Shown one piece after another: positions 43,781 through 56,037 of a DNA stretch of 64,000 nucleotides; position 1 is the first letter of the stretch, and each line of letters begins with the position of its first letter. Source of the stretch: Liquidambar formosana (Eukaryota > Streptophyta > Magnoliopsida > Saxifragales > Altingiaceae); NCBI GenBank assembly GCA_039720395.1, contig CM077832.1, forward strand, positions 27,639,763-27,703,762, given 5' to 3'. The notes under the pieces were generated by a model, which saw only the letters and a list, made by a program, of their open reading frames with translations, was not told the DNA's origin and did not search any database. A program made the position numbers and the translations under genes.

Positions 43781-46430
43781 TGTTCCTAATGATCTCAAAA
43801 TTTGTGAATTTCATATTCTGTAAGCCTTAAATTGACAGAAATATGGAGTTTTGCATTAAGGTTGTGTATCTCTAGTCTATCTCAGTTTTCACTGCTTGCA
43901 TATTAAGTTGTCAAATGTTTCTGACTATGCCATTTTACTGTATCGGCTTCCTGTATGTTTTTGTGCTAGCTAATCTGTAATTGACTTATACACTACAAGC
44001 CAATAAATGGCAAATTGGAAGGAACAGAGGTATTTTGAAAGTTAATTGAAAACATGGTGGTGCATTAGTTCTTTGTGAAGGGCCACAATTTGTAGGGAGC
44101 CTTTAATCCAGTTTACATTTATTTTTCTAGTAGAATAATCTAGATATGAATAATAAAGGTGGCGTTGGATTAAACTTTTTTGTTCCAGTGATTTTAAATT
44201 CACATTGGGTATCTTATTCTTCTTCAATTTTTTTTTTTTTTTTTTTTTACAGAAACAATGTTGTTAAAGTTTCTATGAGTGTGTGTGCGCGCACATGTGC
44301 CTGCTCATACATGTGTGTGTCCAATAATATTTATGGTTCATAATATGTCACAAATCTGACATGGGTGTTGTATGAGAATATAGCTTAACAATTATTACTT
44401 AAATCAGTGTGTGTTTATTGACAATGTAATCATGCTATATTTTGATTAGCAGCTCCCCCCTAGCGGGGTGGTGCACGCCTTAGAAGCAGGAACCTTCTAT
44501 CAAGGGTGCCTCCTGCTTCAGAACCACGGTTCTGCGCTCCCAAGTTAGAACCTTGTAAGAACCTTGATTCTCTCTCGAGAGAATCTCGATTCTAAGTAAG
44601 ACAAAACCTTGTGATGGAGGGGAGAAGACATGACCCCTCCACCCCAAAGCTAAACTCTTTTCAACTTTAACCAGAGTGAAAAATCTTTTTAATAATAATA
44701 GGATTTCTATTAAATCATATCAAATTAATGCTTAGTTTACTCAATTCTTTTCCTCAAGAAAAGAAAAACAACAAAAGGTAAAACTGTAAAAGCATGCTCT
44801 CTCTTTCTCTACATTAGTGTGGCTTCTCAAAAGAACACCTTTTTGCACCTTTTTCTAGAATTTCATCCCACAAAATATCATATTGAGGTAACTGTGAATA
44901 TATATATATATTTTCCATAGACACTTCCTACATGCCCCAAACCTTTGACTCTTCTATGTTCCCCGCTTCCCCGCCCCCACTCCCGCCCCAGCCCCCGCCC
45001 CTGCCCCCGCTTCGTGCTTCTATGGTGCACGCATGGACATGAGAGCATGTTCATGGTTGCTGGTAGCCATTATTTGCTGTGTGATTGCTGATAGTTTCGT
45101 TGTTCAGGCTGCAGTAACTGCTACTAAAGGATGCCGCATTTGTGAATTTCCATGGTTTCAATATCTACCATCAGAATTGTCTTATACTGGTTCAATATCT
45201 TGTTTTACTTAAAATCATATCATAAAAATTATAATCCTCTTAATGATCCTTTTAAAATACTGACATGGAGCAAAATGCCTGCCTTTGTTTGCAAGTCATT
45301 TGATCCGGTTAGGAACTTAGAATGTTATTTGATTGTTGTTTTTGGTGGTTGGTTTTTTAGAGAGAGAGAGAGAGAGAGGGTTTGGTTTTAAATGTTATAT
45401 GAATGTTGTTCAACTATCTCTAGGTGATATGTAATGGGTAGGATATTTTATTAGTGAATAGTGTGAGAAGGCTTATATCTTTCTTGTTTTTAAATTTTTA
45501 AATTTTTAATTTCATTGTACAAATGCCTTTTGTTATCTATTGTTATCTACATGTGAAGGCTGAGTATGTGTTAACATGTTCTTTATTGTCAGAAAATGGC
45601 AAACTTCTTTCATCTTTATTGTATACTCTCTTTATTGTAATTCTTTTTTGGCAGCTATTTTGGCGTGTGGTTAAGAAATTGAGTAATAGCAGTTGTTGGT
45701 GAGTGATGTAAGTATTGTTAGGTGTTCTGGAAGCAAATTTTAATGAGTATACTCACAATAAGCAAGAGTTTGAGAAGAATTCCATTTTTTTTTTTTTTTT
45801 TTTTTGGTCTGAAGCTTGAATCCCCCTTTGAAGGAAATCACTATGGAGTATTGGTAGTTTCATACGCTACATGTTGCAGGGTCCTAATTTTCAATGTTGA
45901 GAGAAATGTTGACAGAAATTGTGCTATTCATAGGGAAATAAAGATGGAAAGTTGTCAAGTTTCATGGAAATGTGAAAGAAATAGTGATATGAATTTGCAT
46001 TCAAATATTGCAAATTATTAAACAGTTTATTATTACAATTAAGACAAGTGGGGCAGAATTGCTTTTTTGCTGGGATGTATATACGGACATTGTAAATGAT
46101 ATATGTAGGCAACCAAAACTATTAAATACAATTAAGTGGAAAGTGAAGCTGAATATAACCTAGTTAACTGCCACACAAAACAGAGGCAGGGAGGGTGGGA
46201 ATGTTTGTTGAAATTTTAATGATAAAAAGTAGAATATAACAAAAAGTTGTCTTTCTTTAGAAGCTTTTATATTGTTGAAATATCAAAATGCTGAGTGATC
46301 TTATAGTAGAGGTATGAATTAATGAAAGTTTCTTGGGACCTTAGGTTGAAATTTGATATGTCAACTGAGTTTTGTTCTCATGTTAAGCTAATTATGGGCC
46401 TCTATAGACATTTTCGGACCTTTTTATTCT
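43781..46430. other. Intergenic, no gene recognised
   Basis: AT-rich DNA with a T run (44228-44248), a GT-rich ACATG/TGTGTG stretch (44276-44325), a C-rich CCCCGCCCC stretch (44960-45010) and (GA)n at 45361-45378. No coding signal. Confidence 0.4.
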
Positions 46431-46439
46431 CCTAGGTCG

Positions 46440-46700
46440 TGTTGAACTTTTCAGTGGGTTGATTGGTTACCAGCAAGTGGAAGAAGCTCCTCTAGCTGCA
46501 TTGCCTTCCTGGGGAAATTACTTCTAGAACAACCGTCAATGAATAACAGCTCCCCTGGAATTGGAGGACCAAGAGCAGCAGCCCAGTGGAGTTGGATCCT
46601 TTCAAGATTCTGTGGCCACTCCATCATCAGGTCCCAACAAAATACACCTTTCAGTCAGTGTGGGCTGAAACTCTGACAATCTTACCAGTCCAAAGGTGAC
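46440..46700 (+). other. Possible decayed exon
   Basis: After CTCCTAG the composition turns GC-richer and codon-like (GLIGYQQVEEAPLAALPSWG, then with a frame change SMNNSSPGIGGPRAAAQW). Stops and shifts break it. No family was recognised. Confidence 0.25.
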
Positions 46701-47593
46701 TTGCAATGTTCAGACAGGATTAAATATAAAGAGGAATACAGTAATAGGAGCACAATCCTGTAGCGGAACTAGGACATGCAAAAATGCAGAGAGGATTAGG
46801 AGTCAATGTAACAGAACCCAGCACAAAGGGTAGCAGAGCATAAGCTGTGGTAACGTATATGGGTTAAAGATATTTGTTTTGATTCCTTAGAAATTTTAGG
46901 AAGGGGTTTTTAGCTTGCTTACAATTATCATTTACATTTCATTGGACTGTTGCATGCACTTTTTCAGTTTTTTTTTTTTTTTTTTTTTTTGGTCTTTTGA
47001 AAACTGCATTGTCATTAATCAATTCCAACAACCCATATGCTTTCTTAATATCCATCAATTATCCCCCCCCCCCCCCCCCCCCCCTCTCTTAAAACCTAGC
47101 CTTTGCAAACCTTATTTGATCCATTAACCTTAGCATCTCTGTCATAAATCCTAGAACCAAGGTGTCCTTTTCTCAATTACAGTTCCAATTTCTGAAGAAC
47201 ATACAATTTAGACATATTTTAATTGGTGGTGGTGGCATCTAAATTGTCTTCTGTTATCCATTGGTACAGTCAATGTGTCATGTTATATGTCGTGTTTGTG
47301 TATCAGTGCATACTTGCATTTGTCTGTGCACTTGCTTTTGTTTTGAGGAGATTCTATGGTATCAATGGCAATTGTTACCCCACTGAGTATTTTGTAATTT
47401 ATATCATGTCCATGAGTAGTTGTTGAAAACTATGTATTGGTTTGCATTCAATTAGCTTTGTACAAGCCTAAGTAGAGTGGATTGGCAAAACAATTTTCAC
47501 CCTATAATTGGGACAAAAGCTTTGTTGAGTTGCTTGAATTGTGTATGTATTTTTAATTGACAGTGCATACCTATTTCTTGGCAGTCGGTTAAG
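46701..47593. other. Intergenic with C22 tract
   Basis: No gene is seen. A T24 run (about 46967-46990) and a C22 run (47063-47084) are the only notable features. Confidence 0.45.
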
Positions 47594-47658
47594 GACGTGT
47601 TGATATAAATTAGATCAACACCTGCATAGGGAATTGTACTTCGTGCATTCGTGGGTTA
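47594..47658. mobile_element. MITE family A partial copy
   Basis: GACGTGTTGATATAAATTAG, ATCAACACCTGCA, TTGTACTTCGTGCATT and GTGGGTTA match the left half of the copies at 19764 and 29180. The right half is missing. Confidence 0.65.
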
Positions 47659-49700
47659 CGCTGGCATTTTGTTGGCATTGGGATGGTTCAAGCCTAGTAA
47701 AAAGCCAGGTGTGAGCCACTTCAGACTGAGGAAGAACTGAAGAAACCACCCCAGCTGAGCCTAACTCATTCATAATTGGGTTGACAAACCTCAACCCCTA
47801 GCTTGACCCCTTGTTAGTTACATACACGTATATGTAGAGGGCCAACTTGCATCCCTACTGGTTACTGCCACTCAATTATATGTTAAAAAAATGTAGTACA
47901 TTTCATTCATTGCTTAAATTACATACACGTATATGTAGAGGGTCAAGTATATTTTCTTATAAATCCTCATTTTGTGTCGTCTCTTTCAGGGTTTTGGAAT
48001 TGGACAAATGGGTGGAAGAACTTAAATGGTACTTTGCTTTATTTGGCCTAACTAATAATCTCTCACAAATCTGAGAAATAGAAATACTAGTAGCATGAGG
48101 AGATGCTTAAATATGACTTTTCTACTTATAAAAAGTACTTTTAGAAAGTCTAACCAAACAGGCCATCAACATTGCCCTGAAATTAAACACCAATAAGGAC
48201 ACAGACCCCTAACATAACCATCAGTTAAATCTCGCAAGTAAGTACAAACTTCCCCAAGTCCCCTTTCTACAACAGTACACAATACCACCCCCCCCCCCCC
48301 CCCCCCCCCCAAACAAAAAAAAAAAAGAAAAAAAATCCTCCAAATCACTCTGCTTCCGAGAAACAAGACCACTCATCCTCAAGTAACACCAAAGAAACCC
48401 TTCAAGAAACAGAGGCTAATCCATATTTTTTGTCCTACAGTGGAGGTGCTCAAACCAACGCAAATTGAGTAGTAGTCTACTACTTTGAGTGTTTTCATCA
48501 TAAACAGGGCCGCAGAGAAGAAAAAGGATTGGCTAATGTAAATGAACCTCATAATTTTTGCAATTAAACAAAAATTGAATTTTCAATGAATTCCAATTTC
48601 ACCATGTCAGCATTAAATAATTAAGATGACGAGTCCAATTTCATTAAGCAAATCTGAAAAAATACATCTCCTTGGCTAAATGAGTTCTAACCATCTAGTT
48701 TGGTAACTGTGGATCAAAGCATTTGCATAGAAGAAACAGGAGGAAAGGAGTGAATTTTTTTTTTTTTTTTTTTTTTTCTCTTTCTTTAACTTTAAAGATT
48801 TGCTTGAGTGAAACAAAGATATCAAAAGCACCAAAAACACCCATATTTCAATGGAATTTGTAAATTGTAGAATTGAACAAAAGCCAAAGGCAAAGAAGAG
48901 AAGACAAAGAGGACTAAAGGTGGAAGAGATGGATTATTGGTAGCCTAAATGCCCACAAATGATATTTATACGAATCAAACTAGGGTTATATCACTATATG
49001 AGATAATGAAAACTAATAAAAATTACCACACAAAAAAAAAAAGTTAATTTTACGGGAAGAAACTATTTACGGTAGCAGCAAATTTGCCTGCTGGGAGGCA
49101 CTGATATCACTAGTTCTGGGAAAATCGGAAGAATTGGAGTCATCATTATCTAGGAAAAAACCATAAGAGAGTCCTTTTCTTCCTCCCATCTTCGTGGAGA
49201 AACCCATCTTCGAAATTTTCATTAGAGAATTCAAGAACATAATCTCATGGAAAATTTTTTACCATATACACGGCAAACTACACTTAAAAGACCACAAATC
49301 TTCGAAGATTTCGGTTCTGAGAACAGCAGACAAAAACGGTGAAAAAGATGCATAAAGAGTGCAAGAGAGGCATCGATCTTCTCGATCTGAGAAGAGCTGT
49401 ACGTGCATCATGGTAACCTTACAATCTGCACTGCATGTATGCCTTTAGACGTACATTTCGTCATGCATGGTATATTTTCAAAAAAAGACAACTGCCGCAA
49501 TAAATGGCCACAAGCAGAGAAGATCACAAGATCAACCATGAACCAGATTAAGGATGCCCCTATTGCAGTACTCTTAAGCCTATTATTTTTAACCTATAAA
49601 ATCGAAGTAATCTCTTTCAACAAGATTAAGACATTGTAAGATCAGAAAAATATGAATTGAGTAGCAAAAGAAGGCGTACAATGCAAGTAGAGGTAAAGGC
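47659..49700. other. Intergenic with C23 tract, no gene recognised
   Basis: Contains a duplicated phrase ACATACACGTATATGTAGAG (47820 and 47923) and a C23 tract (48288-48310) running into A-rich DNA. No coding signal. Confidence 0.4.
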
Positions 49701-49731
49701 TTTGTCTACGAGAAAGAAAGAATTTACGTAC

Positions 49732-49940
49732 CTACACAAAGCCGGACAAGTTTGATTGTTGTCGCTTTGCTTCAGCCTTTCTTGCACTTGCTTCGTAAAA
49801 CAACTGTAGAGCAGAGGCACTCATTGTTGCACAAAGCAAGTACAAGAGAGATTGAATCAGAAACAAGTTTCCTTTTCAAGAGAGAGCTGAGCACAAGTTC
49901 CAAACGAATAGGTGAGGCCCGCGCCATTATATAGGAGAAA
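49732..49940 (-). other. Candidate minus-strand promoter and first exon
   Basis: On the minus strand a TATA-like CCTATATAATGG (49935-49924) is followed by GC-richer leader. An ATG at 49824 opens MSASALQLFYEASARKAEAK and a donor-like TAG/GTACGT lies at 49732. The frame ends with TAG exactly at that donor unless splicing starts 5 nt earlier. No downstream exon was recognised. It could be a small or decayed gene, or chance. Confidence 0.25.
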
Positions 49941-50186
49941 GGGTCAACGTTTAAGGTTTGCTTGAACGGCAAGACGACTACATTAGACCCTTTTGTTTTT
50001 ACGATGAAAGTACTGTGCCATGTTTGGATAACTCCAAACACAGATGGGAGTTCTTTGGGAAATCCAGGACTAGTAGTAGGGGGTTTATAATTAATTAGTA
50101 ATTCTCTTGGCCAATGGATAAGAGGCTTCTACTGTTTTATTGGACACAATATTAACTTTTGGGTAGACCTATGGGCTATACGTGAT

Positions 50187-50598
50187 TAGGGCCAGCAAAT
50201 TGCACCCAAACCCATGAACCTGCCTAAATCCGTCCAAGTTAAAATGGGTGTGCATGGATAATTTTATTAATTGGGTTGTAAATAGGTACTCAAAAGGAAC
50301 CAAATTAATAGTTGGGCCTAATCGGGTTTACGTAAAAGTTGTTGAGTGTAAGGTGGGTTTTCATAACAATGTGGAACAGTGGAAGAAGAGTAATAGACTG
50401 CGGGAGTGATTGAGGGCGTTACGGATCATAAAGTCAGCAACGCCTCTCCGGGTTGGGCTAGGTCTCAACTTGCAAAAAATGGGTGAGTTTAGGTTTTACT
50501 TAAATGAGTTCTTCACATAAATAGGTTGGGTTAAGTTTGGGTGACATTTTGACTCAACCCATCTAAACCCGCCCAAACCCCCCTAATTACCAGGTCTA
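50187..50598. mobile_element. hAT-type MITE, exact 8-bp TSD TACGTGAT
   Basis: TACGTGAT flanks it at 50179-50186 and 50599-50606. The ends are TAGGGCCAGCAAATT and, inverted, TAGACCTGGTAATTAGG. The subterminal CAAACCC/AACCCGCCC repeats resemble those of the element at 42564, so the two are probably related families. Confidence 0.88.
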
Positions 50599-51059
50599 TA
50601 CGTGATGGTTTAGGAATGGCATGGGAAATGAGATTTCTCTATGTATATAGATTACGCTTTGGCATTTAATCTTAGTTAAGGATTGTAGTTCTCTCTTGAA
50701 TCATGACTGGGAGGTGCGCATCAAAAATCTCTTTCGAAAAGCAACAGATTATTTTACTAAAATAAAATCAACGAGTCAAATGGATTTTTTTTTTGTTTTT
50801 TGTTTTTATAGTATAGAAAATCCTTCTAGTGCACTTCTATCTTTATTGTCATGGCATACCCGTGGATGGCAACCCCCGTTTATGTAATCTGCATTAATAT
50901 TAAATAAGCTTCCCTTTTCACCCAAAAAAAAAAAAAGGGGGATAATTACCTAAAATTGTAGAAGATATAATTTATTAGATGGTATTTAACTATTTATCAT
51001 ATGATTGGTCTCAATCATTTTCATAACTAAAAAGGAGAATCCCTTTACTTAAATTGAAA

Positions 51060-51278
51060 AAAATAAGGAAAAATACCAACATCTAGTAGATGAATCCGAT
51101 GCATGTATGACTGCTACAAAGTAACTGCTTTGCATAGTTAGAACCCAAGTAAGGACTTAACTTGTAGAAATGATAATTGCTAAAAATCATAGGAGAAATA
51201 ATTTAACAGAAGATATCTATCACATGGTTGGTCTGAATTTTTTTTTGCATAGATGAAAAAATTAATTTCCCTCCTAGC

Positions 51279-51311
<33 letters not shown>

Positions 51312-52420
51312 AAGAAAGAAAGAAAGAAAGAAAGAAAAAATGGATTACTTATTGACAAAAAGAAAAAAAGAAATGGAATTGACCTCATCCCATTGATGAG
51401 ATGCGTACACCATTTTGTTACAAGTCAAGTAGCCATGACCATTTACCAAGTTGAAACCGTTTTAAAAGTAACAATACAATGGAAAATGAATTTTTGTACA
51501 CAAGCCACAACTTTGACTCTTTGAGCATGAACATGCCAAAACTTCCACTCCTAGATTTTCAAACTTTATTTGGGCAATTAATTTTCACATGTTTGTCTAA
51601 TACTATGAAAAATCTGTGTGAGATTACCTAAGAGCAGGACGTTTTTAGCAGTTTTATTATTTCGCAAAAAGTGTTTAGAATGTGTCAAAACGTTTGTTCC
51701 TAAATTTTTCAGTCTTCCTTAGGGCAACTTACCTTCACCATTTGTTCCAAATATTGAGAAAAATTTGTGTGAAATTCTCTGCGATCGGGACACTTTTCGA
51801 CAGTTTTCTTATTTCACATAAAATGCATCGAATGTCTTGAAACATCCTTTCCCAAAGTTTCAAACATTTTTGTTAGAACTCTTTTTTGCACATTTTACAA
51901 AGCCTACCAAAAATGACCAGGAACTCCATATGACTTCTCATAGAGTTCCTATATAGATAAAAAATAAAAAATAAAAAATAAAAGGAAAAAAGAAATGACA
52001 TCTAGTAGTATCAAATGCATGTCGGACTCCTCTAAAGTAATTGCTTTACATAGTTACATCTCTAACAAGAACGTAAATGATAATTGCCCAACCATCATAA
52101 GAGAGATAATTTAATAAACAGTATCGATCATGTGGTTGGTTTCAATTTTTTATTGCATAGATAATATCATGCTAAAATAAATTACCTTCATAGCAAAGCA
52201 AAAAAAAAAAAAAAAAAAACAAACAAACAAACAAATAAACAAACAAATAAAATAAATGTATTACCCTACATATTGAACAAAATAAATAAATAAATAAATA
52301 AGAAAAAAAAAATTTTAGTCCCCTCCCATTGACCAACGAATCCAACACCAATTTAGTACCACTTGACTAATTGTTTTGAAGTAAAAGTACAATGGAAAAT
52401 AATAGTCTGGACACAAGAAT
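51060..52420 (+). repeat. Tandem segmental duplication (~450 bp, ~0.93 kb apart)
   Basis: 51060-51510 and 51985-52420 share, in order, CATCTAGTAG, ATGCATGT, AAAGTAA.TGCTTT.CATAGTTA, AATGATAATTGC, ATCATGTGGTTGGT-like, TTTTGCATAGAT, an A-run, CCATTGA and AGTACAATGGAAAAT. A weaker third copy of the first part lies at 50938-51010. Between them, 51600-51900 has a separate 118-bp-spaced repeat (AAAATCTGTGTGAGATT...AGCAGTTTTATTATTTCGCA). Confidence 0.75.
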
Positions 52421-52609
52421 TTTTTTATTTTATTATTTATTTATTTATTTATTTATTTTGATAAGGTCGGACACGAGTTACATATAGTACAACGTCCGTG
52501 CTGCTGTTGATGTAGACACAAACCCTAACGCCTCTTTGGGATCATCGTCCAAAATCTGTGTTCTAGGGTTTCCCTTTCTCTTCCTTCCTCAGATTTATGT
52601 TTGTATGAA

Positions 52610-52755
52610 ATGGAGCACACTCGAAAAGACGTTGTTCAGTTCTTCAATAGGATGAAAAGAGTCAAACTCAAAGTACTAATTCAAAATGCTTCAACCTCAG
52701 ATCGGCTCAATAATTTACCAGATTATCTTACTGTGTCTCACCACAAAATGTGAAT

Positions 52756-52800
<45 letters not shown>

Positions 52801-52926
52801 GTATACTTCCCAGGGTTTCTTTATTATTGTGTTTGGAGGTCTAATATGTAAATGTTTTCTTGCAGTCCTTCAACTTGTGGAACCCTAGGACTGATAAAAC
52901 AAGCAAGGAAAAAACCCAGATTAATG
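52610..52926 (+). CDS. Candidate two-exon gene start, unknown product
   Basis: A leader-like region (CTAGGGTTTCCCTTTCTC) precedes the ATG at 52610. Exon 1 (52610 to about 52750) would encode MEHTRKDVVQFFNRMKRVKL and onwards. A GTGAAT donor, a CT-rich intron and TTTCTTGCAG (52856-52865) then lead into a second open segment (52866-52926) that ends at a GTAATG donor. Phase is compatible (basic IKQARKKPRL reading). No continuation or family was found. It may be a real small gene start, a decayed gene or chance. Confidence 0.28.
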
Positions 52927-52929
52927 GTA

Positions 52930-55900
52930 ATGTGTTTTTTTTTTTGGATACCTGGCTAGGGTTTCTCATTCTCATATTCTTAGTGTCTCTCTCATTCTCT
53001 TTTCTGTTGTTTGGTTTGAAAGCCTCCCTTACTGAATATGCCTCTTTTCATTTGCTATTAATTTTTTATGATGGTTGATCGGATATATTCATGTCACTTA
53101 TGGCATTGATTATAATCGAAGAGTCACGGGAACGTGCCATCCATGCAACAAGAACCAAGAATGACACATTTATTGTCTGCTTAGATTTTTTTTTTTTTTC
53201 CTTTTTGCGTCGATGAATTACCAATCGACTATGAAGTACCATTCTTAATAGAATTTATTGTGACTCACAGAGGATATGAAACCATTGTTGAAAATAGATT
53301 TTTTGTTTGCTTAGTTTTTGTTGATGCGACGAATTACCAGTAAACTATAATCCACCATTCTTAAATGAATTTATTGTCTCTTGTTGTTTAAGCTAGCCTT
53401 GATTTTGATGCTCTATAGTTTTTATTTGATTGTCTACATATTAAATCAGTTGTGCATAGAAACCTTTCTCGATTATGATGATCAATGATGTACAAATATG
53501 TCACTCTTATGGTCAAATGTACTTAAATAAACACAGCATGATCAAGGGGATGTTGTACTTTAGGTTGATCCATTATTGGTTTGGAACTTTCTTTTTATGT
53601 TCTTTTTGTCCATATGGATTTACATGAGTCTTACACCCTTATACTATTTATTACTGATATGAAGCCAAAAGTTTAATGTTATGGTTTTTACCTTTTAGTT
53701 TCATTCTCCTCTTGTATGGTAAATAAGGAGTTGGGCCGCCAATTTACCTGCTTATAATATATCTAAATGCAATACATGAAAGGAAATATGATTTTTTTGT
53801 TAGTTTTATTTTTTAAGGGGGGTTTTGAAGCCTACATTACCTCGATATCCCTCTCTTAACTTGTTATTGAAGTTTTTGTGATGGTTGATGGAATAGATTC
53901 ATTTCAGTCATGGCATATATTAATGCTATGAGCCAAGAAGTGCAGACACTTGCTTAGAGGTGTCGTGATAGTGTCAGACTTGACACATGTACAACGTGAC
54001 ATCTCTCTCTTCGCCTTCTCTTTTTTCTTCTACTTCATTTTCCTTTTATCCTATATTTTCTATGAACAACTCAACTAGTATTTCCTAAAACATTACCAAG
54101 GAATGTATTCGAATGACGTATGTGATGCTACATGATATAATATAATTATGTATACACACACACACACACACACATTAAATGCCCTGACCACTTGATGTTG
54201 CATCTTAAATTTTGATAATTTGCCATGTCAACGTGTCTATATTGTGTCATATTTGTTTCGTGTGCCTATGTCTGTGCTTCTTAGACTACAAGTCAGGATC
54301 GTTTTATCCATCCGACAAGAACTAAGAATGAAACTTAATGTAGGGTTGAATACTTTTGACTTAAATTTATTGGCTACTATATTTGTTGATTTATTGAATT
54401 ATCACTAGCCTAACAGCTACAATTTTACTATCCCTTATTGTGGAAGCTGGCCTTGATTTTCATGTTCCTTAGTTTTTATGGTGGTTGTCTAGCAATTACA
54501 CAATATATCAGCCATGAATGGAAACTTTCCCCATTTTGTTGCTTCATAATGTACTAATTTTTTAACTCTTTATGTATGAAAATTATGTAAGCATACAACT
54601 TGAACAATTTAGAAATTGGAAGATTTTTAGAGTTAGGTCATTCCATTATTAGTTTGGAGCCTTTATTTTACATACCTTTTTGACGATTTAGAGTTAGATC
54701 AGTCTTGCAACTTTATACTATCTATTGTTGATATTCAACCAAATTTTTTTGAATGAGGCTGCCACATAGTTTTGACTGTCTAACCTTATTGGCAGCATAA
54801 ATTATTACTTAGAGAATAACTTCATCAAAAAATAAATTAATACTTATCAAATAAAAATTGAAAGAAGAAAGGAATTTTGACTAGTATATTCTTGTACAGG
54901 ACAAAATTTATCAACACCTGCAACTTAGGTTACACCTGAAACCTAAAACCTTTTCGTGGACTATTTTAATGGTTCTACCGTCTTGGCGAGTTTTAAATGT
55001 TAAATATTGTATTAAATGAAATTTGATGTAATATTCATCTATGGTTGAAGATGCCATTAAGTTGTGGTTGTGAAGTTTCTTGGATTTCATTCTGAAATCT
55101 AGGTTCAAGTTTTATCAAGAGCTTGAACATTGTCCTTACTGAATGAGGTAATATAGGTAGGGGTAGCAAATTGTGTTGGTGTTGTGTTGAGAGATAGTAC
55201 TCTACTAAATTGGTCAACCCAAACTTGGCATGATTAATAACTTTGTCAAATTTTTAAACTCAAACCTTGCCTAAAGTATTAAATAGGTAACACTAATGTG
55301 ACTTGCATAATTTGTTTAATAATCAAGTCATCTCGGTCAAGATGGATGACTTACTAACCGGGCATGTTTATGAGCCGATATACCTGTTCAGTAACCAGGT
55401 AATCTTGGTTTGTGTCATGTTGGTTTGTGTTTGGTTGATACGACTTACCCATCAACCCTACACGTTTATGATCCAATTTAGCTTGAAATTAAATTGCTTA
55501 TTATTATTTTTTTATTCAGTTCTAACATTAAAGAATGAATTTTCAATACAATATTATAATACAGCAGCCAAATCCATAAGATTTGGGTGATTAAATTTAG
55601 TTGTTAATAATGTCTTGAATCAATATTCTTGAGAAAGCACAAATTTAAACTAAAATATCACTCATATCATCAAGGTTTAAAAGACTTTGTTCTCCATAAA
55701 TACATATTTTCATTAGATGTAAAATGACAAAAGGAAACCTCCCAAAATAAGCATCCCATACAAACTTAGTTACTGTTAGTTAAATACATATACAACACAT
55801 AAAAGATATGTTTGAAGTACTCTTACCAAAAATAGATAGTGTAGCGTAATGCTTTTCCCTTCCTAATACGTATTTTAGGATCTGGGGTTGGGAGGTGTGT

Positions 55901-56030
55901 ATGCATGGCGGTGAGGACCAAGGATTTTATCATCTAGGCCCACCTAATGGCATAACAAATCGTCACAACCAGAACAATTTTAGAGGACATAAATTTAGTT
56001 CCAATAAAAAACTAGAACATGTTGATAAAA
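52930..56030. other. Intergenic, no gene recognised
   Basis: Besides the degenerate hAT-like segment, a phrase (GACGAATTACCA.T.AACTAT...CCATTCTTAA) is repeated near 53210 and 53325. No supported coding frame. Confidence 0.4.
53926..54292. mobile_element. Degenerate relative of the hAT-type element at 36983
   Basis: The right part (GTGTCATATTTGTTTCGTGT, GTGCTTCTTAG) matches the right end at 37480-37529. The left part has GCCAAGAAGTGCAGACAC in inverted orientation. The flanks GCTATGAG and ACTACAAG agree at only 5 of 8 positions. It contains a (CA)n run (54155-54173). Confidence 0.5.
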
Positions 56031-56037
56031 AGCACAC

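Noticed and set aside
44550..44610. TCTCTCGAGAGA palindrome in an ACCTTGATTCT context, considered as RNA gene or insertion site
   Set aside because: Only 12 bp, no cloverleaf, no flanking duplication.
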